Origin: Antedon bifida
Lineage: Eukaryota; Echinodermata; Crinoidea; Comatulida; Antedonidae
Direction: 5' to 3'
Length of the DNA stretch: 64,000 nt
Assembly (NCBI GenBank): GCA_963402885.1
Contig: OY727098.1
Location: forward strand, 1,669,001 to 1,733,000
Shown: in pieces, positions 48,001 to 60,702 of the stretch
Layout of the letters: each line of letters opens with the position of its first letter
Position numbering within the stretch: the stretch's first letter is position 1
The notes under the pieces: generated by a model
What the model was told of the DNA's origin: nothing
Seen by the model: only the letters and a program-made list of their open reading frames with translations
Databases searched by the model: none
Position numbers and translations under genes: made by a program

Positions 48001-51000
48001 AGTGTATTTAACTAAAACAAATTGCGATATGTTCATATTAGAGACATGCCTACCATGGAGCAGTACATTTGCAAGAGTGTATGTTTTCTGTTTGTCTGTC
48101 GGTTCGTGTACAAAAATATCAAAATTATGTTGCCGAATCTTTATGAAAGTTTGCATTGAACAACCGTCAAAACAAACTTAGACCTATGGATATTTAGTTT
48201 ATATTTATCCTTCAATCTCTACCAATGAACTGTAATGAGACCACTTTGGCTAAGGAATCATCACATAATATTTTTTCTAAGCTTTATAATTGCAAAACAG
48301 ATCGTTTTGAACGGATACCTGTTTTTCTTGATATAGTACAGTGATATTTGCAGTTTGTGAACTTCTTCGTAGATGTAGAAGGTACATTACTTAAAAAGCA
48401 CTTTATAGATGAATTCATTAATTTCCAATAACACTTATTGACTAAGTAAATATTAAGCAAAGGCTAAGTAAATATTGAATGTATAATTCTACTCAACAAC
48501 ATACATGACTCCATCTCCATTTCACACTTCTGCTGATCCAGCGGGAAATGATGGAAATCCATAGCACATGATAAAACAAGACTTAACCTGAAATATAATA
48601 TGGAACTAACAATTACCAATATGTGTAGATAATGGGATAAAAGGCGCTTATAAAATGTAATATTAGACTTCAATATTAATATAATAATAACACATGTTAT
48701 CTGTGCTATTTATTCTTTCGTTATAATGCAATATCAAGCCTTCATATTTTTATAATAGGTAGTTTCACCTGTTCACATGGTATTATAGTAAGTCGAGTAT
48801 TTAATATTTAACATATATAGGCCTACAGTATATACATGCATTGAAAATGTAACTTCTAAAATTATAAATACGCCAGGATTTTTCAGCTTTACAACATAAG
48901 CATTTACTTATTTTCCATGTGTAGTGAAAAAAAAACATATGGAAATTACCGTAGTGTATGATGCATCATTATTTATCGTTATCATTTTTTAAATTGTGCA
49001 ATACCTTGTGATGTACAGAACCTCTCCATTTTCACTAATATTCACAACTTTGTTTAAAAACGTGATGTCGTGGAATTTTGCTTCCTTGGCATTGGTAAAG
49101 ATAATGTCAGGCAGCCATATATCATCAATAATATGGGAAGTAGGTGGCAGAATTATTCCTTCGTGACGAAGGCGCGTATCAACCCATCGTTGGCGCAAGT
49201 GAAGCGTCAATGAGTAATCCTATTGAATAACGAAATAGTAAAAGTTTGTCCTTTATGAAAAACACATTTATGGATTTCTATTAAGACGCTTATTAAATTT
49301 GTTTAATTAAATATAATAATAATAATAATAAACATTTTTAAAAACTACTCTACTCGAGCTTATAGTTTACATTTGGACGCAACGCAACTTAGTCGCAAGC
49401 GTACAGATCCACGCGTCGTGATGATTCAAACTAATTTTTGGTCAAAGTGGATAACTATTATGTTACATTAAAATAGCATATTCAACAACAAATTTGTTAA
49501 GAATTATTTTTTCAGGGGGACAATACATCTTTAAACATTTTAAATAAACACGTGTAGGCCTATTTCCGTTCAAATTTTAAAAAAAATCTGTTATTGTGCA
49601 AGTTAGTTTTAGTTTTTGTAACAATTTGAGGATTGTTGGTGTTATTCGGTTGCTTCATTATTCTTACCATATGTGATTCCCTAACACTATCAAAACTTGC
49701 TACGTAGATATCAACGCGAACGTCTGTTGGTCGGCCAGCTGGAATAACAAGAGTAGTAATACGTTTATTGAAAGTGAAATTTCTTTCAATGTTAATAGTG
49801 ACTGACAAGTTGGTCCAGTCTTCCTAAAATACAGACAAACAAAATCTTAATTAATTAGAAGTCATTCGCGGTTAAACACTTCCTTGGTACTTGACATCAT
49901 TTATTAATAAGGAAAAAATAAAGAGTTGATCATTATTGGTCATTGAACGATATAAGCCACGCCTTCAAACAAACTTCTACCAACAAGGAACGTGCACTGT
50001 GCATACTATATATATATACGTTTTGACATAAATACATTATATTACATTTTATTCCAGGTTATTCAAATGAGTTTCACAGATTAAAAATTAGGCATAGAAT
50101 TTAGAATTACAATTATACTACTCGTAAATCAATTCAATTCCAATTTGGTGCATTATACGTAATTCCAGTTTGCTTGCTAAGTAAGATTTGATAAAATCCC
50201 CCGATAAACAACAACATTCATAAAATAACTCACTTCCAAAGTTTGGCCTAATTGATTTATCGTAACCGTTAGTCAAACGCCGAAACGTTTCTATCGTTTC
50301 GTTTTCTTGTTTGATATTGCGTTCCACTTCCACCGTTTCCACATCTTCTCCCGTTCCTCTTATTCGTCTGCATAACACACAACTGTAAAATGAACGAATT
50401 TCGCGTTACAAGCGTATAAAAAACGTTCTGAATGAACCTTAGTTGGCACATGCGCAAATTAACCGTACGAATTTCAGTTAATTATGGAATACTTATCGAT
50501 ATTAAAAATCAACTTATTAGAAAGAACAAGTAAAATGGCGAATGCTTAATATGAGCTAAATGCAAATAACGTAATAAGATATCGAGGTTAAGGTATTAAA
50601 TAATAACATAATAAAGAAATAATTCAACAGTGACGTGTAGGCCTATACTCTATTGATTCAGTAAACAATATTAATATACGGAGGTCATAATACAGTGGCT
50701 ATATAGACACAATAAATGAAGAACACGAAATAGTCTATTCATAGTTTAAATAATCGATTATCAATCCAAATTGAACTCTACGGCTATATGTATAGTGTCA
50801 CAATTAATAACTGTTTACAAGCAATATTTCCCTCCTGTAAAAGCAATCGTGTGTTGATGGGTTTATTAAATTAAACTAATAATGTAATGCAAATTAAACA
50901 GCGATGGTCAAAAGATGATAACAGACATGATAGAATGTTGTTTATGAGTGTCATGTAGAAGGTGATAATGGTATACTTGATGATAGCATGTTGTTTATGA

Positions 51001-53876
51001 GTGTCCTGTAGAAGATGATAATGGTAGTTGATGATAGAATGTTGTTTCTGAGTATCTTGTAAAAGGTGATAATGGCAGTTGATGTTGTTTATGAATGTCC
51101 TGTAGAAGGTGATAATGGTAGTTGATGATAGAATGTTGTTTATGAATGTCCTGTAGAAGATGATAATGGTAGTTGATGATAGAATGTTGTTTATGAGTGT
51201 CCTGTAGAACGTGATGGTGGTAGTTGATGATAGCATGTTGTTTCTGAGTATCTTGTAAAAGGTGGTAGTTGATGATAGCATGTTGTTTCTGAGTGTCCTG
51301 TAGAAGGTGGTAGTTGATGATAGCATGTTGTTTATGAGTGTCCTGTAGAAGGTGATGATGGTAGTTAATGATAGAATGTTGTTTCTGAGTGTCCTGTAGA
51401 AGGTGATGATGGTAGTTAATGATAGAATGTTGTTTCTGAGTGTCCTGTAGAAGGTGATAATGGTAGTTGATGATAGCATGTTGTTTCTGAGTGTCCTGTA
51501 GAAGGTGATAATGGCAGTTGATGATAGCATGTTGTTTCTGAGTATCCTGTAGAAGGTGATAATGGTAGTTGATGATAGCATGTTGTTTCTGAGTGTCCTG
51601 TAGAAGGTGATAATGGTAGTTGATGATAGCATGTTGTTTCTGAGTATCCTGTAGAAGGTGATAATGGTAGTTGATGATAGCATGTTGTTTCTGAGTGTCC
51701 TATAGAAGGTGATAATGGTAGTTGATGATAGCATGTTGTTTCTGAGTGTCCTATAGAAGGTGATAATGGTAGTTGATGATAGCATGTTGTTTCTGAGTGT
51801 CCTGTAGAAGGTGATAATGGCAGTTGATGATAGAATGTTGTTTCTGAGTGTCCTGTAGAAGGTGATGATGGTAGTTAATGATAGAATGTTGTTTCTGAGT
51901 GTCCTGTAGAAGGTGATAATGGTAGTTGATGATAGCATGTTGTTTCTGAGTGTCCTGTAGAAGGTGATAATGGTAGTTGATGATAGCATGTTGTTTCTGA
52001 GTATCCTGTAGAAGGTGATAATGGTAGTTGATGATAGAATGTTGTTTCTGAGTGTCCTGTAGATGTTGATAATGGTACTTGATGATAGCATGTTGTTTAT
52101 GAGTGTCCTGTAGAAGATGATAATGGCAGTTGATGATAGAATGTTGTTTATGAGTGTCATGTAGAAGGTGATAATGGTAGTTGATGATAGCATGTTGTTT
52201 CTGAGTGTCATGTAGAAGGTGATAATGGTAGTTGATGATAGCATGTTGTTTCTGAGTGTCCTGTAGAAGATGATAATGGTAGTTGATGATAGAATGTTGT
52301 TTCTGAGTGTCCTGTAGAAGATGATAATGGTAGTTAATGATAGCATGTTGTTTATGAGTGTCATGTAGAAGGTGATAATGGTAGTTGATGATAGCATGTT
52401 GTTTCTGAGTGTCATGTAGAAGGTGATAATGGTAGTTGATGATAGCATGTTGTTTCTGAGTGTCCTGTAGAAGGTGATAATGGTAGTTGATGATAGAATG
52501 TTGTTTCTGAGTGTCCTGTAGAAGATGATAATGGTAGTTGATGATAGCATGTTGTTTCTGAGTGTCCTGTAGAAGATGATAATGGTAGTTGATGATAGCA
52601 TGTTGTTTATGAGTGTCCTGTAGAAGGTGATACTGGTAGTTGATGATAGAATGTTGTTTCTGAGTGTCATGTAGAAGGTGATAATGGTAGTTGATAATAG
52701 CATGTTGTTTCTGAATGTCCTGTAGAAGGTGATAATTGATGATGTTGATAGGTGATAGTTGATGATAGCATGTTGGTATTGTCTTAGTAAACATGATGTT
52801 GATGAAAATTTGTACAATGTTAGATATTAAATATTTGGAAGATGATGGTAATGATTATGAATGAAAATTATTATTATTACAAATATGTTTAATATATTAT
52901 TAAAGTCTCATAACTGACACACTGAATATTATGAGTTCCATGGATTTCTCGTTATAAACTAAATTGCACTATAATATCTATAGCAGGTACGTACTGTATC
53001 ATGCCTTTAAATTCTCTTTATATCATAGTATAACCAATTATGTCAATCGTATTATACTTCTCAAGTTCAAAAGATACGAAAATTGAATTATTTATTCATT
53101 GTTTGCCTTTGTCATGATAACGTTGCCAGCAAACTGCGGTCATCATGGATACCGTTATAATTATATTAACGCGTATTCATCTTAAGGTTATGTTCATCGA
53201 ACGTTTGAATGCATTCTATTGTGTATCATTTGCATTGGTAGTAAACGGTATTGACTAATAATATAGTAAAATAGCTTTTGAGCTGGGGGCGTGTCAATAA
53301 TTACGGCAACCGAATAATGCGACTAGAAGTACAGCAAAATATGTGCCTATCTTATAGTAATGTTATGCACCCGTTAATTTAGAGTAATGTGCTACTACCC
53401 AGTATCATGAAAGACAAAAAATAATTAATAGGCTTATGTTTTAAAGTGTTTTGGTGAGGGATAGAGCGCGAAAGGGTGGAAAGAACACGCCTACATGTTT
53501 CTATTTATATTAGGTCTACATTTACACTTTCCAAATGTTCCTGCTTTGTACAGAATGTAATCGACAGCGCAACAGGTGCTGGGACATAAATAGTGCTTTA
53601 TTGATGGTTCATTGGGAAAATTATTAAAAGATGAATTCAATTCATGTGACGTCACGGATGCTTTCTTGACGCGGTGGTATTCGAGTGTAGGCCTGTAAAT
53701 GTTAGGCCTATAGTTTAAAAAACATGTTTCGCATACTGTATTTATTAAACTGAACCCCTTAAACTGCTTTGAGCTTCAAATCTATTAAGAATAACTATAA
53801 TCTTAAAGTAAAATATAATAACAATGACTTACCTAGGAACGAACACGAAGACAAAGAGGAACCCTTTTAGAGTCAT
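45094..53876 (-). CDS. Cys-loop ligand-gated anion channel (GluCl/GlyR type)
   Basis: Nine exons in phase, read leftward: 53876-53833 (signal peptide, MTLKGFLFVFVFVP), 50382-50234, 49738-49668, 49219-49005, 48587-48505, 48011-47874, 47058-46829, 46157-46029, 45450-45094; 1416 nt, 471 aa. Visible landmarks: YDKSIRPNFG; DVRVDIYVASFDSVRESHM; LRQRWVDTRL; IWLPDIIFTNAKEAKFHD; the Cys-loop C167-x13-C181 with FPLD; loop C with a second pair C227-x10-C238, a mark of glycine- and glutamate/histidine-gated chloride channels; YYLLQTYIPS (M1); PARVALGVTTVLTM (M2, the PAR start being the anion-selectivity mark); KAIDVWFAVCLIFV (M3); a variable loop; FCRFAFPLTFMIFNIGYWGY (M4). Length is normal. Ligand cannot be told from sequence alone. 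Assigning exon 1 rests on phase 2 agreement, signal-peptide character and the gtaagt donor. Intron 1 (3.4 kb) contains the 51-bp minisatellite. Confidence 0.85.
46402..46780 (+). mobile_element. tRNA-derived SINE
   Basis: An A box (TAGCTTGGTGG, about 46411) and a B box (GGTTCAATCC, about 46457) are spaced as in tRNA-type polymerase III promoters. The element ends in ataaaagaaattgaattgaa, matching the 3' end of the LINE-like piece at 61940-62078. It lies in an intron of the channel gene on the opposite strand. Confidence 0.6.
49434..49535. mobile_element. Partial copy of the 10540-10877 MITE
   Basis: Shares gtcaaagtg(a/g)ataactatta, catattcaacaa and ggacaatacatctt with the right half of the element at 10540. 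Intronic in the channel gene. Confidence 0.55.
50930..52775. repeat. 51-bp minisatellite, about 36 copies
   Basis: The unit contains tgttgtttctgagtgtcctg, then tagaaggtgataatggtag and ttgatgatagca. Variants alternate (ctgag/atgag, cctg/catg, agcatg/agaatg, gtag/gcag) and short ggtggtag deletions occur near 51190-51350. The unit is 17 codons long, so two minus frames stay open for 347-648 codons by arithmetic. Both lie inside intron 1 of the channel gene and are not supported as genes. Confidence 0.9.
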
Positions 53877-54196
53877 GTTGTCTGCAACTCACGCAGATGA
53901 TAAAATATCAACACAATACTGCGTATCTTCTATTACAAATTACTACACAAGAGAAAGAAAAACACTCTCGTTAATATATACCATATACGATCATCAATTT
54001 ATAGCAAATAGCAATATCACTGAGGTAGTTTTCAAAATACTTGTATCCATCTCGTGAAATAGCTGGTAGCGGAATTGGTTGAGTAAGTGGATGTAATGAG
54101 GCGTGCCATAACCCAGTTTCTTTTCCATGTTTAATAGTTGAAAACAAAACGCGTCAATAATCAAGTAATGTGAAACGTATATTAATTGCTTTCGTG

Positions 54197-54361
54197 ATGA
54201 TATTAATACTCTGTTTGATATTATGGCGTGTCAACTGCAATGCGCAAATGGTAGCTGAACTCGTGTCAAGCGTACTGTGTGGCATAAACGAAACGCGTGC
54301 TTTACGTAAACGCAAGCGCGCAATTGAATCTACGCCGCAGATATTTTATTATAAAAAATAA
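54197..54361 (+). CDS. Small candidate secreted peptide precursor
   Basis: A 54-residue frame begins MILILCLILWRVNCNAQ, which looks like a signal peptide, followed by MVAELVSSVLCG and a cluster of basic residues (LRKRKR) suitable for prohormone cleavage, then a short tail to the stop. Size and layout resemble a neuropeptide or insulin-type B-chain precursor, but only one Cys remains after the presumed cleavage and the spacing does not match insulin or relaxin. It lies 320 bp upstream of, and divergent from, the channel gene's first exon. Low confidence; may be a chance frame. Confidence 0.25.
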   Translation: MILILCLILWRVNCNAQMVAELVSSVLCGINETRALRKRKRAIESTPQIFYYKK

Positions 54362-54584
54362 TTTCACCTTTTAAACTATACAATATGTAAAGTATTATGA
54401 TGTAACTAAGAGCTCCTGGGCATAAGATTAAATGACATGGCTGCATTAGTATTATGTGTTATAGTTTGCTTAACTATAAATATCGTCATAGTGCTACAAA
54501 CGCGATGCAATGTTTTATTATACATTCTCTAGCCATTACCGCTACCTACATATAGTGTTAAAAAACAATATAATAAATACCTGG

Positions 54585-54676
54585 CTGCAGTCGCGTGCTC
54601 AAGTTAGTGTTTTCCGATCAACCGACCGACCAACCGACATAGTGAGCTGTAAAGTCGCGTTGCACGCGACTAAAAA
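54585..54676 (+). mobile_element. Short repeat family B
   Basis: Same words as 28870-28962: cgaccgaccaaccgacatag, tgagctgtaaagtcgcgt and tgcacgcgactaaaaa. Confidence 0.6.
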
Positions 54677-56542
54677 TCTTAGCCAAAAGTACGGTATATG
54701 ACCCTAATGAGTGGCCACAAATGGTTCTCGAATACATGCATCTTTGGCGTAAATAACTATAAAATATTTAAAATGCATACAGATACAATGAAATGTGTAG
54801 TCACATTTTCTTGCGCGATTTACTGAAAATTGTCATTGCGTAAATTATAATAATATTAGTCATCACTTTTTTATCAGTGGCACACACTGTCGTTAGTGGT
54901 GCAACTAAAATAAAACAATAAAATAATTGACCAAAATAATGAAAGGAAACAGTAACAAACTTAATTTATTTGAATGATATGCAGCATTTCTATCTTGGAT
55001 AACAAGCTAGATACCGAATTAAATAGATTGAAAACATTTATTCAACTTTCTCTCTCTTGAAAATATAGAACCACCAAGCTATCGACCATTACCTAATACC
55101 GATGAAATTAAAATAATAATTATTTTTATTATATGCTGTTCATTGTTTTGTTGGTAAAATATAAATATTGTATAGTACATTGTGTAACTATTTGCAATTT
55201 AATAAATATTATTTCGATGTTATTAAAAATTTTATAATCTTAATTGACTATTTCAAAGAGTTTATAGCTCTTTTGCTATTTCTCTAGGCTTCAATTGTTG
55301 TATTTGTTGAAATAACGATCGTCGCTAAAATGAAAGTATTGATTGAAACCGAATGCCGTCTTTTGTTAACTGTACGTAAATCAGAATTGGTATGAAAACT
55401 GTGATATTATGACATTTCCACTCGAAATTGATGACCCGAAATTTTTAGAATATATTGAATTGAGCAGTGCATTATTTATCAAATTATTGTCATATTATGA
55501 ATTATGAAACGTACGCGCGCGTCCTAGTCATCGAGAGACCTTCTGTAAACAGTTACTGTATTTTCTATATTTATGTAAAAGCATTGTATAATAATTATTA
55601 CGGTTTGATCGCCAAGGAATCCTCGACACGAAGCAGCATAACCATAGCACCAAATAGCCGTTATTCATTACCGACAAATTATTATTTTTATATAGCTAAA
55701 TAATTTCAATAATAAAACAAACATAACATGGAAACAGAATTTAACTTCGATATTGAAATGATTTATTTTATTTTGCCTAAAAACAATAAAAATAAAATAC
55801 AGTATGGACAAGAAACAAAAAAAAACCAAAAAACTAAACACAGTTAGACAAAGACAGGATTCCTAAAAAGTGAACATAATCACTACCGGTATTATTGATT
55901 TGCAATAAAACATTTAGAATATACACATTTGTATAAACATTACACATTTGTTAAAATACAATGTTAGAACATATTATATTACACACAATAATAAAATTGG
56001 ATTCCAATCATAAGAAAATATTTTATTCCTTTATTCATTCTTTTATTTATAATATTTCAGAAAAAGTTATTATTCTTATTCTTTCATTCTCAACTATAAA
56101 TTTTCAAAAGAAAAAAGGAGTTGCAGAGACACATACGTGAACTGAATTATGTACAGTATCTGTGGAATAATTTGTTTATAGAATACTACAAAATAGATTA
56201 GATGTAGCCTATTCTAAGTTGGCAAAAAAAATCAACAAATTAGAACAATCTATCGAAAATTTAGCATGTGTATTTTTAGAATTAAGAATGATTTAAAAGA
56301 ATAAATTATCAAATAATTTAAGAAGAAAAAGCTGAGTTATGACAGTTTTATGACAGGAATGTTAATAGTACGTAATGTTGTCTTAACCGCAACGTTTTGG
56401 TATTTGATAGGCCTAATTGTTCTAATAAATTAACTCATATTAACGTTCATTTGCATAGCTTAGCTCAAAATAATTTTTAATGTTTCATATGAACGTAAAA
56501 GAATGAGTAAGACTCGATAAAATAAAATGGAATCGATCATAA

Positions 56543-56847
56543 TAATTTTAATAATAATATCTTGGATTTATATAGCGCCTAATGTTGTGAAACCTCTAAG
56601 CGCTGAACATTATTACCCCAGTCATTTTTTCCTGATCAAACACGTATGGAAACATACTCCCATAATGCAGCTAGTCATCAGCTCAAAGTTGTGTCTTGAT
56701 CTAACCGGGTTCCCATTTATACACCTGGGTGGAGAGAGGCAAACGTATCGTAAAGTATCTTGCCTAAGGAATGCGGCGAGAGTTGGATTCGAACCTCGAC
56801 CTCACGATCAGTAGTCGAACGTCCAAAACACTGCGCCACACGCCCTT
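56543..56847 (-). mobile_element. tRNA-derived SINE with L2-like tail
   Basis: On the minus strand an A box (TGGCGCAGTG, 56838-56829) and B box (GGTTCGAATCC, 56795-56785) form a tRNA-like head. The 3' end is ggcgctatataaatccaaga followed by an (ATT)n-type tail, the form seen in SINEs moved by L2/CR1-clade LINEs. Confidence 0.65.
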
Positions 56848-57360
56848 AATTTTAACAATTAACAGACAAATTATTGAAATTAAAATCCGCCGAACTTGGG
56901 AAATTAAACAGATTAGCATAAATTTAATTTTCCCCATAAAAATATTTCCAGCCATTGAAGAATTTAGATTTGGAAATGTCTGCAACTAATTTTTCTGATT
57001 TTCCTAGAAATGTTATGACGTAGAAGTATACTTACATTTTAAGTTACCTTGCCAAAAAGTGGATGTTGTACTAACTATATACACACTTTCATCGTCCTCA
57101 CTCGTTCAAACGCTTACCCGTATCACAACACAAAGTGTCTTGCTGTTGACGTGATATATCATTTTCCGTAGGAACTTCATTCGTAGGCTTGCCCCTCCCA
57201 CTATCGAACCCTATACATGATGTTCACATTGGCTAAATTTCGTCAACTTTGTATCATTCTAACTGTGTACTAAGACCTACCAGGCTACGACTACTTCATT
57301 CAGTCGATACTTATGAGTATTATGTTGATAACTGTTAATTCGATTTAAATGACATTAATT

Positions 57361-57385
57361 CCAGGGAAGAAGCACTCTTCCCTGG
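57361..57385. repeat. Hairpin ccagggaaga...tcttccctgg
   Basis: Nearly perfect palindrome, same arms as 44927-44958 with a shorter loop. Confidence 0.6.
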
Positions 57386-57628
57386 TAATTCGTAGTTATG
57401 AAAACCTTCTGGAAAATGAAGGACTTTTTCATAGCTTCTCTTTTTTGCCTCAGGTTTAAATTATTTTCTATACTTAGTTTGTACATACATTTTGTTATAT
57501 GTAATTCATTCTATACTCATTTTAGTTATATCTTATCTTGTAAAAAAAATTATAGTTTCAAAAGGACAATGTAGACTAATTTAGACTGTGGAGAAGGTAA
57601 TCGAATATCTTTGAAAACTATGACAATT

Positions 57629-57837
57629 AAAGCCTGTTTCCCTGTCGATGTTATTCGACGCTATCGTTAACAATAATCGGCGATCTTCTACATAAACATT
57701 GAAATGTTAACGATTTACAGGAAAAGGTACTCGCTATCGTTATTATTTCAACTTGATCGTTTTCAAACAATCGTCGTTGAACTGTTAACGATCAACGACG
57801 ATAGCGTCGAATAACGTCGACAGGAAAACAGGCTTTA
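57629..57837. mobile_element. Foldback MITE (AAAGCCTGTTTCC ends)
   Basis: aaagcctgtttccctgtcga and tcgacaggaaaacaggcttt are inverted, and the arms continue inward (tgttattcgacgctatcgtt against aacgatag-type sequence: acgatagcgtcgaataacg). 209 bp, no coding content. Confidence 0.75.
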
Positions 57838-58327
57838 TGAATAAAAAAACAACAGGGCACAGGTGTTGATGTGGTTTTAAATACAGGAGGAAGATCTATC
57901 CAATCGTTGGATTAGTGACACAGCACAGACTTCTTGCACTCCTTGCACTTAGTATCAACTTGATCAAATAATTAGGTTGTTTGCTCTTCTGATAAATAGG
58001 TTTCTAGATCACTAATGCGTTTTAAAAAATGTTCACCAATAATTGAATATTTACCTTATTAATTGTGTTTTGGTAGATGTATTTAACCGATAAATCCCTT
58101 CTGGAATCTAATCAAAAGACATTTCTAGGCTCTATGTTGCTGATGCTGATGTATCGTATAAATCTCTTTAAAACATTCTTATTCAAGTAGTGTGGAATTA
58201 TGTTAGTATAGTTGCGGGTCCGGCTAGATTCACATTATCAAAACGATTGCATAACTTGGATTTAACGCTCATTGTTTTAATTTCGGTCAACACTAAATTA
58301 AAATTAAATAATCAACCATTTGACCTT

Positions 58328-58432
58328 TTTAGTCGCGTGGACGCGACTCTATAGTTCACTATGTCGGTCTGTCGGTCTGTCGGTCTGTCTGTCTGTCGGT
58401 CCGGTATCACTATGCGTTTTAGCACGCGACTT
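58328..58432 (-). mobile_element. Short repeat family B, inverted, with GTCGGTCT microsatellite
   Basis: It starts ctttttagtcgcgtggacgc, then actatgtcggtctgtcggtc repeats, and ends near acgcgact. Reverse orientation to the copies at 28870 and 54585; the tetra/octamer run is expanded here. Confidence 0.6.
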
Positions 58433-58577
58433 ATGGCTGTTGGCCTTGTTAATTACATAATCTATTTGCATTATTTGCCAACACTAATTATTTTGTCACT
58501 GGATAAAATACAGTTAGTTAGAATTCTTAGTTTGAAACCCATATTATTACACAGAGTTTAGTAGTCTATTGGCAAAA

Positions 58578-58910
58578 CAAGACTGATTCAATAACTGACT
58601 GATTGATTGAATCAATAAACGAGAGATTGAATGACCGACTGTTTCAATGACTAATTGAATGACAGATTTATTCAATGATTGATTCAGCTGACTGATTCAA
58701 TCACCGACTTATTCAATCACTGACTGATTCAATTGCTAACTGATTCAATCACTAACTGATTCAAACTGATTCAATCACTAACTGATTCAATCACTGACTG
58801 ATTCAATCACTATCTGATTCAATCACTAACTGATTCAATCACTCCATGACTGACGAACTCAATGACTAACCGGCTCAATGAGTCAGTGACTGACTGACAA
58901 TGAAACAACT
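58578..58910. repeat. Irregular minisatellite (ACTGATTCAATC unit)
   Basis: Repeats of actgattcaatcact(a) with 16-17 bp spacing, clean in the centre (58670-58840) and decayed at both sides. Confidence 0.8.
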
Positions 58911-59366
58911 GACTGATTTAACTGCCTAAAACATAAACGAATATTATATTTGTGAACTACCAATATTAAAGCTGTAAAGAAGAGCATACATCTAACAGTA
59001 TCAATGTGTTTGCCAGGTTTAATTATGAAAACGGATCGATTTTTAAAGTTGTATTGCGTACATTGTCATCATTGTAATACATAACGTATTTGAAAATAAT
59101 GCAATGTGCTATTCACTCGAATGTAATAGCCTTTTATGAAGTTCCACTTCTAATCAAAGCAACATTATATTTATAACAGCATACTTTAGGTATTCTATAC
59201 TTAATACATCTTGAATCCACAGAATAAACGACAATAACAAATAATGGTCGTTACGCCAATTCCCTACAGATGGTTCTATACATTAATTTTCACTATTTTG
59301 TAAATGATAATGTAAACAATGTGTTTGAACTGTTGCAAACTATGTCATGCAGCACACATCAATATA

Positions 59367-59513
59367 CCGTATTTATTCAAATAAACACCCCTTGGAAAAA
59401 TTCCCTCATAGAACATCTTTTGAAATAGATGTCTCCTTTTCCCTTCCATTTCAATAAACGCCCGGAACGTTTATTTTTTCCCTAGAATAAACGCACCACC
59501 ACATTTTTTTATA
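59367..59513. mobile_element. Short element with CCGTATTTATTCAAATAAAC ends
   Basis: taccgtatttattcaaataa, then internal ttcaataaacgcccgg and a closing agaataaacgcaccacc give repeated and inverted 'aataaacgcc' motifs, typical of a small non-autonomous element. Confidence 0.35.
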
Positions 59514-60702
59514 GCACAACTAGCAATCAAGGTTATTTCAAATAATAATTCGGATTTATTTGTATTTTGTAGTGTTATGTTTCAATCTTTACCTCAATCT
59601 TAGCCATTTTAACAAGCATTTTATTTATTATTAAGTAATCATTCTGAATCATTTATTTTAAAATATCGCAATGCTTTTAACAACACTTACCAGAGTTCTG
59701 ACCGCAAGTAAACACGGTCCTAAATAATTAAACAGATTGTCTATTCCGTGAGATGGAAAGATATATTTGAGCATGCGCATAAATTTGACTGAAACCAAGG
59801 GAGTTCAGTAAGCTCTTACTATAATTTATTAATTAAAGTAATATTTATAATCCCGCGAAGGACAATACTTTCGTACATAAAATCTAATTGAAAGCATTAC
59901 CCTGAAGAGTTTAACAACATCTTACATTATAAGTAAATATAATTTAACAAACTGCCGATTATAAAACTGCAACAGAACATTTTAAGTAAGGTTTACAAAT
60001 CGAAAATTCCAAGATATTTGTACCAATTTTCTCTGTTATGGTATTCTATTTAAGTTTATATAGGCCATTCTATAGGGTTTCTTTGTTTTAAAGCTTAAAA
60101 CACTGAGTGACAGAGTTGTTAAGATGTTTTTAAAGATGGTAAGCGATGGTAATGACCTCTAGTTGTGGGACAGTCGATGTCTTTACACACATGAACTAAC
60201 AGACTTTGTACCCACCCGTCTAATATTGTTAATACGAATGTACAGTGTTTGGGAAGTTTAGAAGAGAGAAAGGGAGAGAGAGAGAGATGTAATAATTGTA
60301 TTAGAAATTTGAAGTAATATTTACGAAAATAAAAAATAATAATTTGTTTGTTTGTTCAATACCAATATCTGTTGATAGGCACTCTATTTAGCATTTTCGA
60401 TAGTTGTTTCTCCAGTGGTTTTTGTCAACACAGATTCCTCATTTGCGCCGGGTGTACCAGAGAAATATAAAGCGATTCTGAGGGGTCCCTCAACATAATT
60501 ATTGTCAACAAAGGAATTCACAACACAATGGACTATACAATGAATTAAATATTGGGTTAAATACTACTATAAGGTTCATTGTATATTGTTTAATTAATGA
60601 AATCCGTAATATAGCAATTTCATTCTTTCGTTGATGCGCACTCAAGTGAAGCAAATTCAGTATCAGATTCATAAACGAGCTCTTGTATTATCACATGCTT
60701 TA

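Noticed and set aside
49560-49823. A 28-residue insertion between RPNFG and RPTDV in the channel
   Set aside because: A strong internal acceptor (ctcttgttattccag) places the exon start at 49738 and restores the normal family spacing; the extra sequence is intron.
50871-52817. 648-codon and 347-codon minus frames in the 51-bp minisatellite
   Set aside because: Repeat arithmetic again, located in intron 1 of the channel gene; no start, splice or domain support.
56775-56847. A tRNA gene on the minus strand
   Set aside because: A and B boxes are present but the acceptor stem does not pair well, and an L2-like tail follows, so it is a SINE.
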